Assembly (NCBI GenBank): GCA_945910005.1
Contig: OX246745.1
Coordinates: 8,658,765-8,722,764, forward strand
Reading direction: 5' to 3'
Source: Isoperla grammatica
Taxonomy: Eukaryota > Arthropoda > Insecta > Plecoptera > Perlodidae
DNA length: 64,000 bases
Part shown: one piece after another, positions 1 to 9,440 of the stretch
Layout: the number at the start of each line of letters is the position of its first letter
Position numbering within the stretch: the stretch's first letter is position 1
Notes under the pieces: model-generated
Told to the model about the DNA's origin: nothing
Seen by the model: the letters and a program-made list of their open reading frames with translations, nothing else
Database searches by the model: none
Translations under genes and position numbers: made by a program

Positions 1-965
1 TCTGAAGACCTATGCTTTTACCAATGATTATTTAGAATTGATCTTCTATTCACTTACTTGCAAAATGACCTCGGATTTTCGTTAATTAAGCTGTTGAAGC
101 AATTATACTTAGAGTCTGCTGCTTCCACCCATCCACGTCACTAGCGCTGTATGTGAGTCTAGAGAAAAGATATACTACTACTATTCCAATGTCTTTGCTG
201 ATGACACCTGGTGGCGCGCTCCATCCTCAACACGGCGAACTGTAGAGTGTAGAACTTTTAACATTGCGTTGCCCCAATCACATTTTTTTCAGCACATTAC
301 GGGTCGTTTCGGGTACTTAAACGTAAAAATGTTCCACATGGCTACGCTTGTAACCTGCTTAATATTGGTCCTCGAAATTTTATAAGGCAAGCGGGATAAA
401 TTGATTCGCCATTCAATCTACTGAATAGTGAGACAAATGTTAGCCCTACACGGTGCGGGGGTGACCCGATACATAGGACCTCGGCCGAAAAACTCGTTTT
501 GTTATGTTTTATGTTTCAGGTGACACTTCGGGTCTACCAGATCATCACTCATTACCTAATTTTTGGAATGCCCGGCGAAAGCTGGGCACAGAATCTCTGG
601 TGAAACTGTGGGGTTAGGATTGCTAATGCTAACTCGGGAACCTCAAGTAGGCTTCTTACCCTTGTGAGTGTTAGAATCCTTGAATCCTTGATAAGGACAG
701 GGTTCCTATCAATAATGTTACATGTGTCACACATTGCCAGAACATGTTTAAATCCTTAGTCTTAAAAGCAAAGGGGTTGTAAAATAATTGCCAGTAGCAA
801 CAATAATTACGATTTATTTATTTTTTAATTCTCGTTTCTATTCTGTTGCATTATATTTTTATTTTTACAACATGTAAATGTCTATATATTATACTTCATT
901 TGTACGGTAATATTTTTTTTCTTTGGACTCACTCCGCCTGTCTAACGGCAAATTATGCATTTCTA
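1..965. other. Non-coding, inferred GRD intron
   Basis: AT-rich sequence with no coding exon, RNA gene or repeat that I recognise. If M2-M4 of the receptor lie further left, this is intronic. Confidence 0.4.
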
Positions 966-966
966 G

Positions 967-1051
<85 letters not shown>

Positions 1052-1088
1052 TATAATAATTATAATAATAATAATAATAATAATAATA
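966..1088. repeat. (AAT)n microsatellite
   Basis: About 40 AAT trinucleotides, interrupted near 1050-1065 and ending in a short AT run. Open frames through it are poly-Ile or poly-Asn artefacts. Confidence 0.98.
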
Positions 1089-1405
1089 TATATATTCCCG
1101 ACATATCCACGCCATTATTCTGCGAGCCTAAACGTAAAGCGAATCATTCTAATACGGATTATTAGAGTGAATGGATATTAGAAACCACCTCAGTACTAAT
1201 GACTATAATTTTATAAGGTAATTTAACAATGAAATTGGTCCATTAAGAACATTGGAACAACGAAACATTCATAAAAAAGAGCACTTAATTCTCTACAGGA
1301 GGAAATATTTATATTTACATTTGGGACAATTTAAACACTTTTAAAAGCAATTTTTACAGAACGAGATCGGGAGTTCTGCAGGCTAGCACACAATGACACA
1401 ATGTA

Positions 1406-1718
1406 TAGTTGTCCCAACGAAAGTATTCTGATGCTTACGACACACCCGAGTCCAAGGTGACAACTTAATTTGCTACTTCGCTAATTCCTACCATCAAATT
1501 GAAACATGTGCATTCTGGATAATTTAAAACCTTCCGTTGGTTACCTGTAACGGTGGGTGTGGCCAAACTGCCTGTGCACTCGACTAAGCTGAACTCATGC
1601 GTTTACGAGTGTGAAAGAACGCCAGGTATCTGTTGATTTTCTTGCAATTGGCGCGGTTGAAAAGGCCAGTAGACAATGACCTGAGATCGTAATGAGAATA
1701 CTTTCGTTGGGACTAGTA
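1406..1718 (+). mobile_element. MITE family A, copy 1 (313 bp, TA duplication)
   Basis: The ends are inverted repeats: TAGTTGTCCCAACGAAAG on the left, and on the right the reverse complement of TACTAGTCCCAACGAAAG. TA flanks both sides (1404-1405 and 1719-1720), as for Tc1/mariner-type elements. A second 313-bp copy lies in the opposite orientation at 23375-23687. There is no coding capacity. Confidence 0.85.
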
Positions 1719-2021
1719 TATCAATGACAAATCTGTTTAATTTTATAGACACTATACACCCCACAAAAGCTGACATGATATATTGCATACATTTCAGCCA
1801 ATGTCTCGTTAAAAAATAAAATGCAAAGTTTTGAAGTATATTCAACTATAATACGGCCAAGTTTGTCGATATAACGACGCGCAATGCATTCCATTTTGAT
1901 CAGCGACCAGCAAGACCTTTTCACTTTCGATGTCAAATACTTTTGGGCATATTTGTGGTTTGGAAAGACTTTCGACTACTGTCTTAGAAATATGACACAA
2001 CACTGGCTAATCTTACTCTAT

Positions 2022-2036
2022 GAGGATTATTCAAGT
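2022..2036 (+). repeat. Target-site duplication of Jockey element, 3' side
   Basis: GAGGATTATTCAAGT, identical over 15 bp to 6536-6550. Removing the element restores an uninterrupted host sequence. Confidence 0.92.
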
Positions 2037-2328
2037 TCAGTAGAACACAATTTATTAAATTATAAACAAACAAGGTACATGTATTCTTCATAAAATTTCC
2101 TAAGTATTATAACTTTTAACATTTTAACATAAAATAAGGACAAAAACATAAGGGTTGGCAATTCGGCTAGACAAAATACATATATAAGATGAGGAAAAAA
2201 AGTTGAAAAAAAAACCTCTTCGGAAGAGAGTAAGACGTAACTTAATTAAATGTATGAACACACATAGTTAAAGCAGATGCTCTCTTGAAATAAAATTGGT
2301 TTTAGTAAATTGAACAAAAAGGACAGAA

Positions 2329-5025
2329 TCAAAGTAAAATATGTTTTGTACGTTTATGTTTGTACCTTTTATATTTAAGTGAATCTAGACTGTAGTCTCC
2401 TATTTTAGATATTAAATTATTATGAATATTAACATTACATTTAGAGTAAAAGCGATCAGTGATATTAAACACAAAGTCCTTAATAGTAGGTAGATTAAAA
2501 GCGTTATGTAGGTCGAATATCCATGTGCTTCGTGGTAAGTTTCCTGCCATTCTTAAACATTTATTCTGTACTATTTGTAGTTTTCTATAGTTAGATGTGC
2601 AGGTAGAACTCCATACTGGGCATGCATACATTAGAATTGGCCTAATTATCATAGTGTACAGAATTAATTTATTTTGTTTGTTCATATGATTATGTCTGTT
2701 AAATAAGGGATACAATTGTGATATAGCGGAGTATGCTTGCTGAATTTTGCAATTAATGTGGTAGGTAAAAGTGAGTTGTTTATCAAGGTAAATACCTAGA
2801 TACTTGAGTACGTGGGACCAGTCTATTATTTTATCGTTTATAAGTAATGGTTGGATGTTTCTTGGTCTGCGCTTAGTAAATAGGATTGCTGTCGTTTTTG
2901 AGTCATTAACTTTAATTCGCCATCGATGGAAATGTTTTTTAATTTTGAGGAACGCTGCTTCCAGTCTCTTTTTTATTGCACTGATTCTAAAGGAAGAAGT
3001 CACAATAGCGGTGTCATCTGCATATACACTTAAAAGAACATTTTTTAGACGAGGAATGTCATTTATAAACACTGAAAACAGCACTGGGCCTAGCAGGGAC
3101 CCCTGAGGGACTCCTGCGAGGATGCGTCTGATGCTAGATTTCACATCATTCACTTTTACATAAAAACTCCTGTTTTGCAGGTAAGACTGTACTATATGAG
3201 TTAGGTATTTGGGGAAATTGTTTGACACTAGTTTACATATTAGACCATTATGCCAAACCGTGTCAAAAGCTTTTTCAATATCTAGTGAGATCATTCCAGT
3301 ATGCTTATTTAAGTTATAATTGTCTGTAATATGTTCTGTAATCCTGGTCAGTTGAGCTGTGGTACTGTGATGTTGTCGAAAACCGAATTGTTCATTAATT
3401 AATATATTATTATCACTTAGGTGATTTTGTATACGTTTTAAAATTACTTTCTCCGCAATTTTACTCAGGGAGTCAAGTAAACTTATTGGGCGATAGTTTT
3501 GGACTTCCGATTTATTTTTTCCGGGTTTTGGGAAAGCGAGAAGCTGAGCTATTTTCCAAGATTTGGGGAAGTATGACAGAATTAGCATTTGGTTGATTAA
3601 TATTGTAATTGCGAGTATGCACGTTTTTGGAAGTTGTTTTAGCACTAAATTTGAAATAAGATCGTCTCCCGGCGCTTTCTTGTTTTTTCTTTGTTTAATG
3701 ATGGTTGATATTTCACGTGGAGTGGCCAGAGTACATGTGGAAGCGTCGAATTGATTATTTCGGTTTAGCTCTTGTATCACCTTGTCTACCTTTCGATCAT
3801 GATGCCTGTTGCCCAGGTTTTTATTTTGGGAATGTATGAGTTCAAAGTGGTCGGCCAGTGCTTCTGTCTTGTCTTGTTGTGAGAAAACTGTTCCTGTGGG
3901 TGTTTCGAGTGGAGGAATAGCGTTTGATTTCCGTCGAAATCGTGTGGCTGTCTTCCAAAGTGAATCCGTGGGCGTGAGGGTAGTTAAAAATTGATTCCAG
4001 ATGACATTCCGCCAAGCATATATGTCCCGCTTGATGCTGTTACATAAGTTGTTTAGTTTTGTTTTAAGGTGTGGATCACGAGTCTGTTGCCACGTACGTC
4101 TCCAAGCGTTTCGTATTTTAATTCGTGCACGCAGTTCGCATGGGAATTCTTTACGAGATGGTTTCAATGGGATTTTGGGAATTGCTGCTTCCATTGCATT
4201 TTGTATACTAGAAGTGAGTACGTCAGTAAAGTTATCAATGTCCCTTATATTATGTATTACTGGGTTAATTGGTATTTGTTTAATTATCTCTGCACGAAAC
4301 AACTTCCAGTTGGCCTGCTTGTACTGATAGATAATCTTATGTTGTAGTGGACTGAATGCATTGTTGATCTCAAACGTTACCGGGTTGTGGTCCGATGACA
4401 ATATTGGGACTGAAGTAAGTTCTGATGAGTTGTTTATGTTTTTCATGAGAGCGATATCTAGAACGCTTGGGCGGGCGTGTTCCCTGGAGGGGTAGTACGT
4501 CGGCTCAGTTGGTGCTGCGATCACATAATTGTTGTTTATCGAATGTTCAAGTAGAGATAAGCCATTACGATTATTCACCGAGCAGTTCCACGCGACGTGT
4601 TTGGCGTTGACGTCACCCATGATGATCACCTTGTTGCTGAGTTGTAGTAGTCTCTGCAGGTCACGCATGTTGAGACGAACACTTGGAGGATTGTACACTG
4701 ACACGACAGTCATTGCAAGCTGTGGATGTTCGATGTGTATAGCAACTGCTTCCAAGTGAGTCAGAGGTGGAATTATTTGTTGGTAATGTCTAATGTTGTT
4801 GTTTACAGCCAGGGCTACTCCACCCCCCGCGCGGTTTCTATCACTACGATACACTTGATAACCTAATAGCTTTAAGGAGTGACGGTCCGTTAGTTTTGTT
4901 TCACAAAGACCGAGTATATGAATGTCCTGTTTCACTAAAACGACTTCTAGCTCGGAAACTTTGTCTTTAGATGCTATGGAATTACAGTTCCAGAAAAGAT
5001 AGTTAAGCTGCGTGGAGCTAGCCAT
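2329..5025 (-). CDS. Jockey-type ORF2, APE endonuclease plus reverse transcriptase
   Basis: 898 residues, intact. N-terminal AP-like endonuclease: FWNCNS (N14), LCETKL (E42), GDVNAKH (D138, N140), VLDIAL (D190) and SSDHNP (D212, H213). Reverse transcriptase at about 445-760: NYRPISLL, GFRQHHST, the catalytic D582 in LDIEKAFD, AGVPQGSLLGPVLF, YADD at 668-671 and KYLGIYLD. A C-terminal region follows without a recognisable RNase H, as usual in the Jockey clade. The start codon overlaps the ORF1 stop by 8 nt. All key catalytic residues that I can place are present. Confidence 0.95.
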   Translation of the reverse strand: MASSTQLNYLFWNCNSIASKDKVSELEVVLVKQDIHILGLCETKLTDRHSLKLLGYQVYRSDRNRAGGGVALAVNNNIRHYQQIIPPLTHLEAVAIHIEHPQLAMTVVSVYNPPSVRLNMRDLQRLLQLSNKVIIMGDVNAKHVAWNCSVNNRNGLSLLEHSINNNYVIAAPTEPTYYPSREHARPSVLDIALMKNINNSSELTSVPILSSDHNPVTFEINNAFSPLQHKIIYQYKQANWKLFRAEIIKQIPINPVIHNIRDIDNFTDVLTSSIQNAMEAAIPKIPLKPSRKEFPCELRARIKIRNAWRRTWQQTRDPHLKTKLNNLCNSIKRDIYAWRNVIWNQFLTTLTPTDSLWKTATRFRRKSNAIPPLETPTGTVFSQQDKTEALADHFELIHSQNKNLGNRHHDRKVDKVIQELNRNNQFDASTCTLATPREISTIIKQRKNKKAPGDDLISNLVLKQLPKTCILAITILINQMLILSYFPKSWKIAQLLAFPKPGKNKSEVQNYRPISLLDSLSKIAEKVILKRIQNHLSDNNILINEQFGFRQHHSTTAQLTRITEHITDNYNLNKHTGMISLDIEKAFDTVWHNGLICKLVSNNFPKYLTHIVQSYLQNRSFYVKVNDVKSSIRRILAGVPQGSLLGPVLFSVFINDIPRLKNVLLSVYADDTAIVTSSFRISAIKKRLEAAFLKIKKHFHRWRIKVNDSKTTAILFTKRRPRNIQPLLINDKIIDWSHVLKYLGIYLDKQLTFTYHINCKIQQAYSAISQLYPLFNRHNHMNKQNKLILYTMIIRPILMYACPVWSSTCTSNYRKLQIVQNKCLRMAGNLPRSTWIFDLHNAFNLPTIKDFVFNITDRFYSKCNVNIHNNLISKIGDYSLDSLKYKRYKHKRTKHILL

Positions 5026-6349
5026 TTTTACTAAATAGCTCTAAAAAACCTTCCGTTAAGGCCACTATTTTAGATATGCTATCCGGGGCTTTGAGTACAT
5101 TTGACACTGTTGATTTAAGCACCGTAACTATATTCGTCAAGTTTATAGAAGAAAATATTTCCTTCAGTTCTGATAACATTTGTGTGAAACTCATATTTTC
5201 TTGCTGGTCTTGTTGTTGCACAGTAGACGGTCGGGTCCATGCTGGTTGTTGTGGAGTGGTGGAAGTTCTCGGGAGAGGAGGGAAGTCATTCCCACTAATA
5301 TTTGGAGGCTGCAAGGTCTTGGGGACAGCCTCTTGTTGGTTTTGATTTTTCAAGCTTAGCTGTCGCGCATACACTGGACACTGTCTGTAGCTAGCAGGGT
5401 GATCTTCATGACAGTTGGCACACTTTGGTGTAGCGATTTTCCCCTTATCACAATCAGCTGTAATGTGCGGACCTGCACATTTGACACATTTTGGTTTACG
5501 TTTGCAGTTAGTGGCCGTATGGCCAAACGACTGACAATTGTAACACTGGGTAACCCCAGACTTGTTTTTATAGTTTTCCCACTGCACTATGCACATGCAC
5601 ACTCTTTTGTTTTTGTACACATCTTGAGGTGTTATTGTGTGGTCAAAGGTGACTATGAACATAGGGTAAACACGTTCAGTCGGGTTGTCAGCCGACGGTT
5701 TCTTTGTCATTTGTATTACTTTTTTAGGGTTAAGTCCAATTCGCTGTAAGTCTTCGTGAATTTCATTCGTCGTAAGATTTGGTGGTACATTTTTTAACAC
5801 CATCCTAAGCTCTTTTTCATTTTTTGGGGTATACGTGTGATACTCCATCTCAGCCTTGTTTAATGCTTCTAGAATACGATTGTAGTCATTTTTGTTTTTA
5901 GATTTTATAATTAACCGGTCACCTTTGTATATTATGTCTATATCTTCTGTAAGCGATTGCCGTAAAGAATTTAACGTTTGCGTGTGTTGTGATATGTAAT
6001 GGTACAACACAATTGGAGGAATTTTTATACGCGGAGATGGAGAGTGATTTGTCTTGGCTGCAGATGAACCCATTGTTTCTTCTTCTACTTCCTTTTCTTC
6101 TACTTCTGCCTCGTCTTCATATTCATCCCCATCAGAGTCTGACAGCGAATGATATCGGTTTTTTGTGGAGACATTGTAAGTGGTCTCCACTTCCATGTCA
6201 TCCGATTCGTTTTTACGTCGTTTCACTCGATTTGATGTTTTTACATTAGACGTTAGTTTAGAAGTATTAGCAACTTCACCTTTAAGGGTACTATTTGGGG
6301 GGCGTGACCCCATATCTATATAAGTTTGTGGTTTCTCACCTCGTAACAT
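5018..6349 (-). CDS. Jockey-type ORF1, Gag-like nucleic-acid-binding protein
   Basis: 443 residues; forms the RNP with the element RNA. A low-complexity N-terminus with an acidic stretch (about 70-92) is followed by a domain at about 110-260 resembling the RRM-like/PRE_C2HC region of Jockey Gag proteins. Then come three zinc knuckles: C269-x2-C-x4-H-x4-C282, C288-x2-C-x3-H-x4-C300 and C310-x2-C-x3-H-x6-C324. The tail is Gln/Pro-rich and ends with a hydrophobic helix. The ATG at 6349 is the first in the frame; M13 is an alternative. The stop overlaps the ORF2 start in ATGGCTAG, suggesting coupled termination and reinitiation. Confidence 0.92.
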   Translation of the reverse strand: MLRGEKPQTYIDMGSRPPNSTLKGEVANTSKLTSNVKTSNRVKRRKNESDDMEVETTYNVSTKNRYHSLSDSDGDEYEDEAEVEEKEVEEETMGSSAAKTNHSPSPRIKIPPIVLYHYISQHTQTLNSLRQSLTEDIDIIYKGDRLIIKSKNKNDYNRILEALNKAEMEYHTYTPKNEKELRMVLKNVPPNLTTNEIHEDLQRIGLNPKKVIQMTKKPSADNPTERVYPMFIVTFDHTITPQDVYKNKRVCMCIVQWENYKNKSGVTQCYNCQSFGHTATNCKRKPKCVKCAGPHITADCDKGKIATPKCANCHEDHPASYRQCPVYARQLSLKNQNQQEAVPKTLQPPNISGNDFPPLPRTSTTPQQPAWTRPSTVQQQDQQENMSFTQMLSELKEIFSSINLTNIVTVLKSTVSNVLKAPDSISKIVALTEGFLELFSKNG

Positions 6350-6500
6350 AGCACTCGTTTATGTAGTTTAGTTAACTCGGAACACTTCACGACATAAACT
6401 ACTCATATCAAATGCGAACTGCACTGTTTAATTAAAACTGCACAGGACACTGCACGATAACAAGTTCGATACCTATAGTCACTGACGGAGCGTACGACAG

Positions 6501-6537
6501 ACACGTCTATACTATACGGCCGGTGAGGGCGAACTGA
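6501..6537 (-). promoter_or_regulatory. Internal Pol II promoter of the Jockey element: Inr plus DPE
   Basis: On the minus strand the element begins TCAGTT, a match to the insect initiator, with A+1 at 6535. Exactly at +28 to +34 (6508-6502) is AGACGTG, a perfect downstream promoter element. Inr and DPE at this fixed spacing are the known TATA-less promoter of Jockey-type elements. The target duplication starts at the very next base, so the promoter defines a complete 5' end. Confidence 0.9.
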
Positions 6538-6550
6538 GGATTATTCAAGT
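6536..6550 (+). repeat. Target-site duplication of Jockey element, 5' side
   Basis: The second copy of GAGGATTATTCAAGT, directly adjoining the A+1 of the element's initiator. Confidence 0.92.
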
Positions 6551-7480
6551 ACACTGAGTATGCTTTGGTTACCAAAGACCCTCCACAGGCTGAAGCCACA
6601 GTTTCGTATTCTACTAAAGATAAGCTGCGTAATCACCCATAAGGGATGGACTTATAACTTTCGCAAAATGAGGCATCATCATCAAAACAGCAAGTTTAAA
6701 ATAGGGAGAATAAGAGTGAGCCATGATTTTAAATTCATATTCTAAATTATTGAATGAGAGTGAAATCTCATATGGGAAACAGTTTGTTATCATTTAGCTC
6801 AAACTTTTCCCCCTCATGAATGTTACCCCTAATTATGGTTGGAAAAGCAGTTCGAATTTATTTATTTTATGTCTATCCTATTCAGCTATGATGTTATTAC
6901 ATTGCCACTAGTGGTGTGTAAGATAAAAACATACTGATACCGCGCAATGTCACTGATGTTTACGGTACACAACATCGAAGAGTGATTCAGAGGGAAAATA
7001 GTGTCGGTACTTATATATACGATCGTAATCATTATTTTTACGTATAACATTGATTAGCCATTGTTTATTGTGTGTAGGTCTAGTAGACTACGGTTCCTGC
7101 GATCCACGTTGGAATCCTGGTTTTAACACCTATGTTATTTTTATAATATCACCTTCACTCATCAATCGATTAGCATCGTTGCAGATCCAAAATATCAATA
7201 TCGTCAAGTAGTTAAGAAGAAAAACAGATATATATACCGGGAGTCGCACTCGTGGGTGGTCTGTCTTTGTCAAATAGCGTAATTTTTGGTCGAAATTGGA
7301 AATAAAAATACTATTTATATTGGCTTTGCGATGTTTTGTACGATTTCGTAGTAGTTGATATCCACATTTTATTCATGTTCTTAGCACTAGTGGAATATAA
7401 CAATGCCATGCCGATTATTTATTCAAGCTACCCTTCTCGCTTCCTTTCACATCGGTAAATATCCCTCCCTCCCGGTCGCT
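6551..7480. other. Non-coding intronic sequence
   Basis: AT-rich sequence between the Jockey target site and the CpG-rich block. No exon, RNA gene or clear repeat was seen. Confidence 0.4.
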
Positions 7481-7489
7481 CGTGCGAGG

Positions 7490-9075
7490 TCCGGTGGTGG
7501 TTCACGTTACCGTCACCGGGGAGGAACACCTAGTTAACCGACGCCGGCGTAGTTGTATCTGCTGCATGGAAAATGGGCACAAGTACAACGGCGGCATCGT
7601 TTCTTTCGTTCATAGCTCGGTAACGACCCACGTCGGCCATGTGTTTGGGGACATTTTCTGAAGCGGGAGGACGAGAGCATCGACATCGACGAGACTTTGC
7701 ATCTAGCGGCGTCGCCGGTATCGAGAGCGCGCAACCCGTTTGTTAGCGAATGGTGCACGGATCGTGCGTCCCACATTAACAAGGCATATATCGTTAGACG
7801 CGGACGGCAAACGCGCTTCTAACGAGTCCTTCCACGACGTCGTGACGCTAACGGTGCGCCCGTGAGACGAGGCCGTTTGCAACGCCGGTGTTGTGATTGC
7901 CGGCGTTTTCCACGCGGTCCGCCCCCGTTTATGGGGTCAGAACGGGACCGCTCGAATCCCGCTCGTCGATATCACGAGAATGGTAAGAGATGCGTCGAAA
8001 ACGAGTTGACCAGCGTACTCGTGGCGTCGAGACGCTTCTATTGACGTGTACTTGTATTTTCACCCAAAATTTGTCAGAAACACTCCCGGCCGCCGGCGCC
8101 TCGTCGGCCGCCGAGCCAAGGCGACCTAGCCCCGTTCAATGTGTACTATAGCGCAATCGATTTTTCGATTATATCTCGAGAACCACCAGCGTGATCCATA
8201 TAAAAGTGGCCATTACCCGATGTGCACCGTCGAGCCGCGTCGTTTGAGCCCACTACCGGCGTCGTGACGCCAACGTTACGCCCGTGACGGGCGTTTCCGT
8301 CTTCGAGGCGGCCGGTGTTTTCCACGCGGTCCGCCCCCATTATATGGGTCCAGCGGTCTCTTCGAGCGGCGCTCAGTCTATCGCAGCGGCATGGCGGGGT
8401 ACGTACTAAACGTCGCCGGGACACACGCCCGCTCGCTACCTCGTTCGATCGGCGGCAATGCCGTTCTAGATACAAATTGACATATTGCCGTCGTTCTTGG
8501 TGTTAGATCTTGCCGACGACGACGCGGAAGGTATCAATCGAAGCGTCTCGTCGGGACAAATTGGATAATGTGCTCAAACATATGGCCGACGTGGGTCGTT
8601 AACGAGCTATGTACGATAAAACCATTCCCGCCGTTACCATATTACCAATGTTAATCATATACAAGATAGAGCGATCGGAATAAACGAGACGATATTCACA
8701 TACACACATATAATTCGTATAGAAACGAGTGTTCTTAATTCGAATTCGTTCGCCGTTTATTGCTAAACATTACCGTTCGGCCGGAACTAGTGATGCAACA
8801 ATGCCGGCGTTGATAATATGGTAATAGCGGTAACGGTTTTTTGTTCATAGCTCGGTAATGACCCACGTCGGCCATATGTTTGGGCACATTTTCTGAAGCG
8901 AGGCGACGAGACGCTTCGAATGAGCCCACTAACGCTGTCGTCACTAGGGCGGAACACAAAGATCGGCGATACCGGCGTCATACCGGTACCGGTTTTTCGC
9001 TTCTAGCGTGGTAACGATTACCGTCGGCCATATGTTTGACCGAGGTTTCTAAATAAGTGCGACGAGACGGTAACC
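7490..9075. repeat. CpG-rich block of diverged direct and inverted repeats
   Basis: About 1.6 kb with far more CpG than its surroundings. A module with CCCACGTCGGCCAT and ATGTTTG occurs on the plus strand near 7612-7690, 8846-8920 and (weaker) 9000-9070, and inverted near 8536-8612. A second module containing CCACGCGGTCCGCCCC recurs about 412 bp apart (7910 and 8322). Both are embedded in GTCGTGACGC...CGCCCGTGA contexts. No transposase, ORF or known repeat was recognised. It lies in the intron below the M1 exon. Confidence 0.75.
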
Positions 9076-9287
9076 TGGGTGCAGACAGCATGAATTCGAG
9101 TTTAGATTTAGTTTGGTAGTTGTCACAAGCGTCACTTCCCTATTACATAATCCGTGACGACAACACCTTGCAAGTTAACGCTACAAGACTATAGCATGAG
9201 TCATTCCGCGGGGAATTACAAATTCTTCACAATAGAAATAGAATGACATAACTTGTAGGGCTAAGTAGATAAAGAGTTTGTACGTAC

Positions 9288-9440
9288 CTAGGGAGACCCG
9301 ATCAGCGGTTGCCTCCCTGTTCAGCCAGAAGGAAACCCATGAGAGAACCACTAGCAGGACACAGGGGCCGTACACCTGGATCAGGAAGTTGCCCATGTGT
9401 CTCTGAAGATGGAAGCTAACCAGCAGCATAGAATACTCAC
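9288..9440 (-). CDS. Grd: GRD-like exon 7, M1 transmembrane segment
   Basis: A 153-bp exon with acceptor TTCTATAG and donor GTACGT; phase 1 at both ends. It encodes [18 protein letters not shown] followed by M1 ([20 protein letters not shown]) and the start of the M2 region, [12 protein letters not shown]. The intron after the split Gly before M2 is at a conserved Cys-loop position. No exon with M2 (TTVLTM-like) was found between 1 and 9287. Confidence 0.93.

Larger units (their letters stand above)
2037..6535 (-). mobile_element. Full-length Jockey-superfamily non-LTR retrotransposon
   Basis: A 4.5-kb element with 5' UTR (6350-6535), ORF1 (5018-6349), ORF2 (2329-5025) and 3' UTR (2037-2328), in the same orientation as the GRD-like gene. 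It is bounded by an identical 15-bp duplication, GAGGATTATTCAAGT, at 2022-2036 and 6536-6550. The 5' end coincides with a Pol II initiator and DPE. Both ORFs are uninterrupted, which implies a recent insertion and possible activity. No poly(A) tail separates the 3' end from the duplication. An AATAAA (2051-2056, minus) lies 14 nt before the end. Confidence 0.93.

Noticed and set aside
846..1181. Open frames of poly-Ile or poly-Asn
   Set aside because: They are only the (AAT)n microsatellite read in different frames.
2804..6249. Many plus-strand open frames of 60-116 codons
   Set aside because: They are antisense shadows of the Jockey-type ORF1 and ORF2.
1..9287. M2-M4 exons of the receptor
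   Set aside because: I looked on the minus strand for TTVLTM-, DLPKV- and FFVFLSF-type coding and found none.
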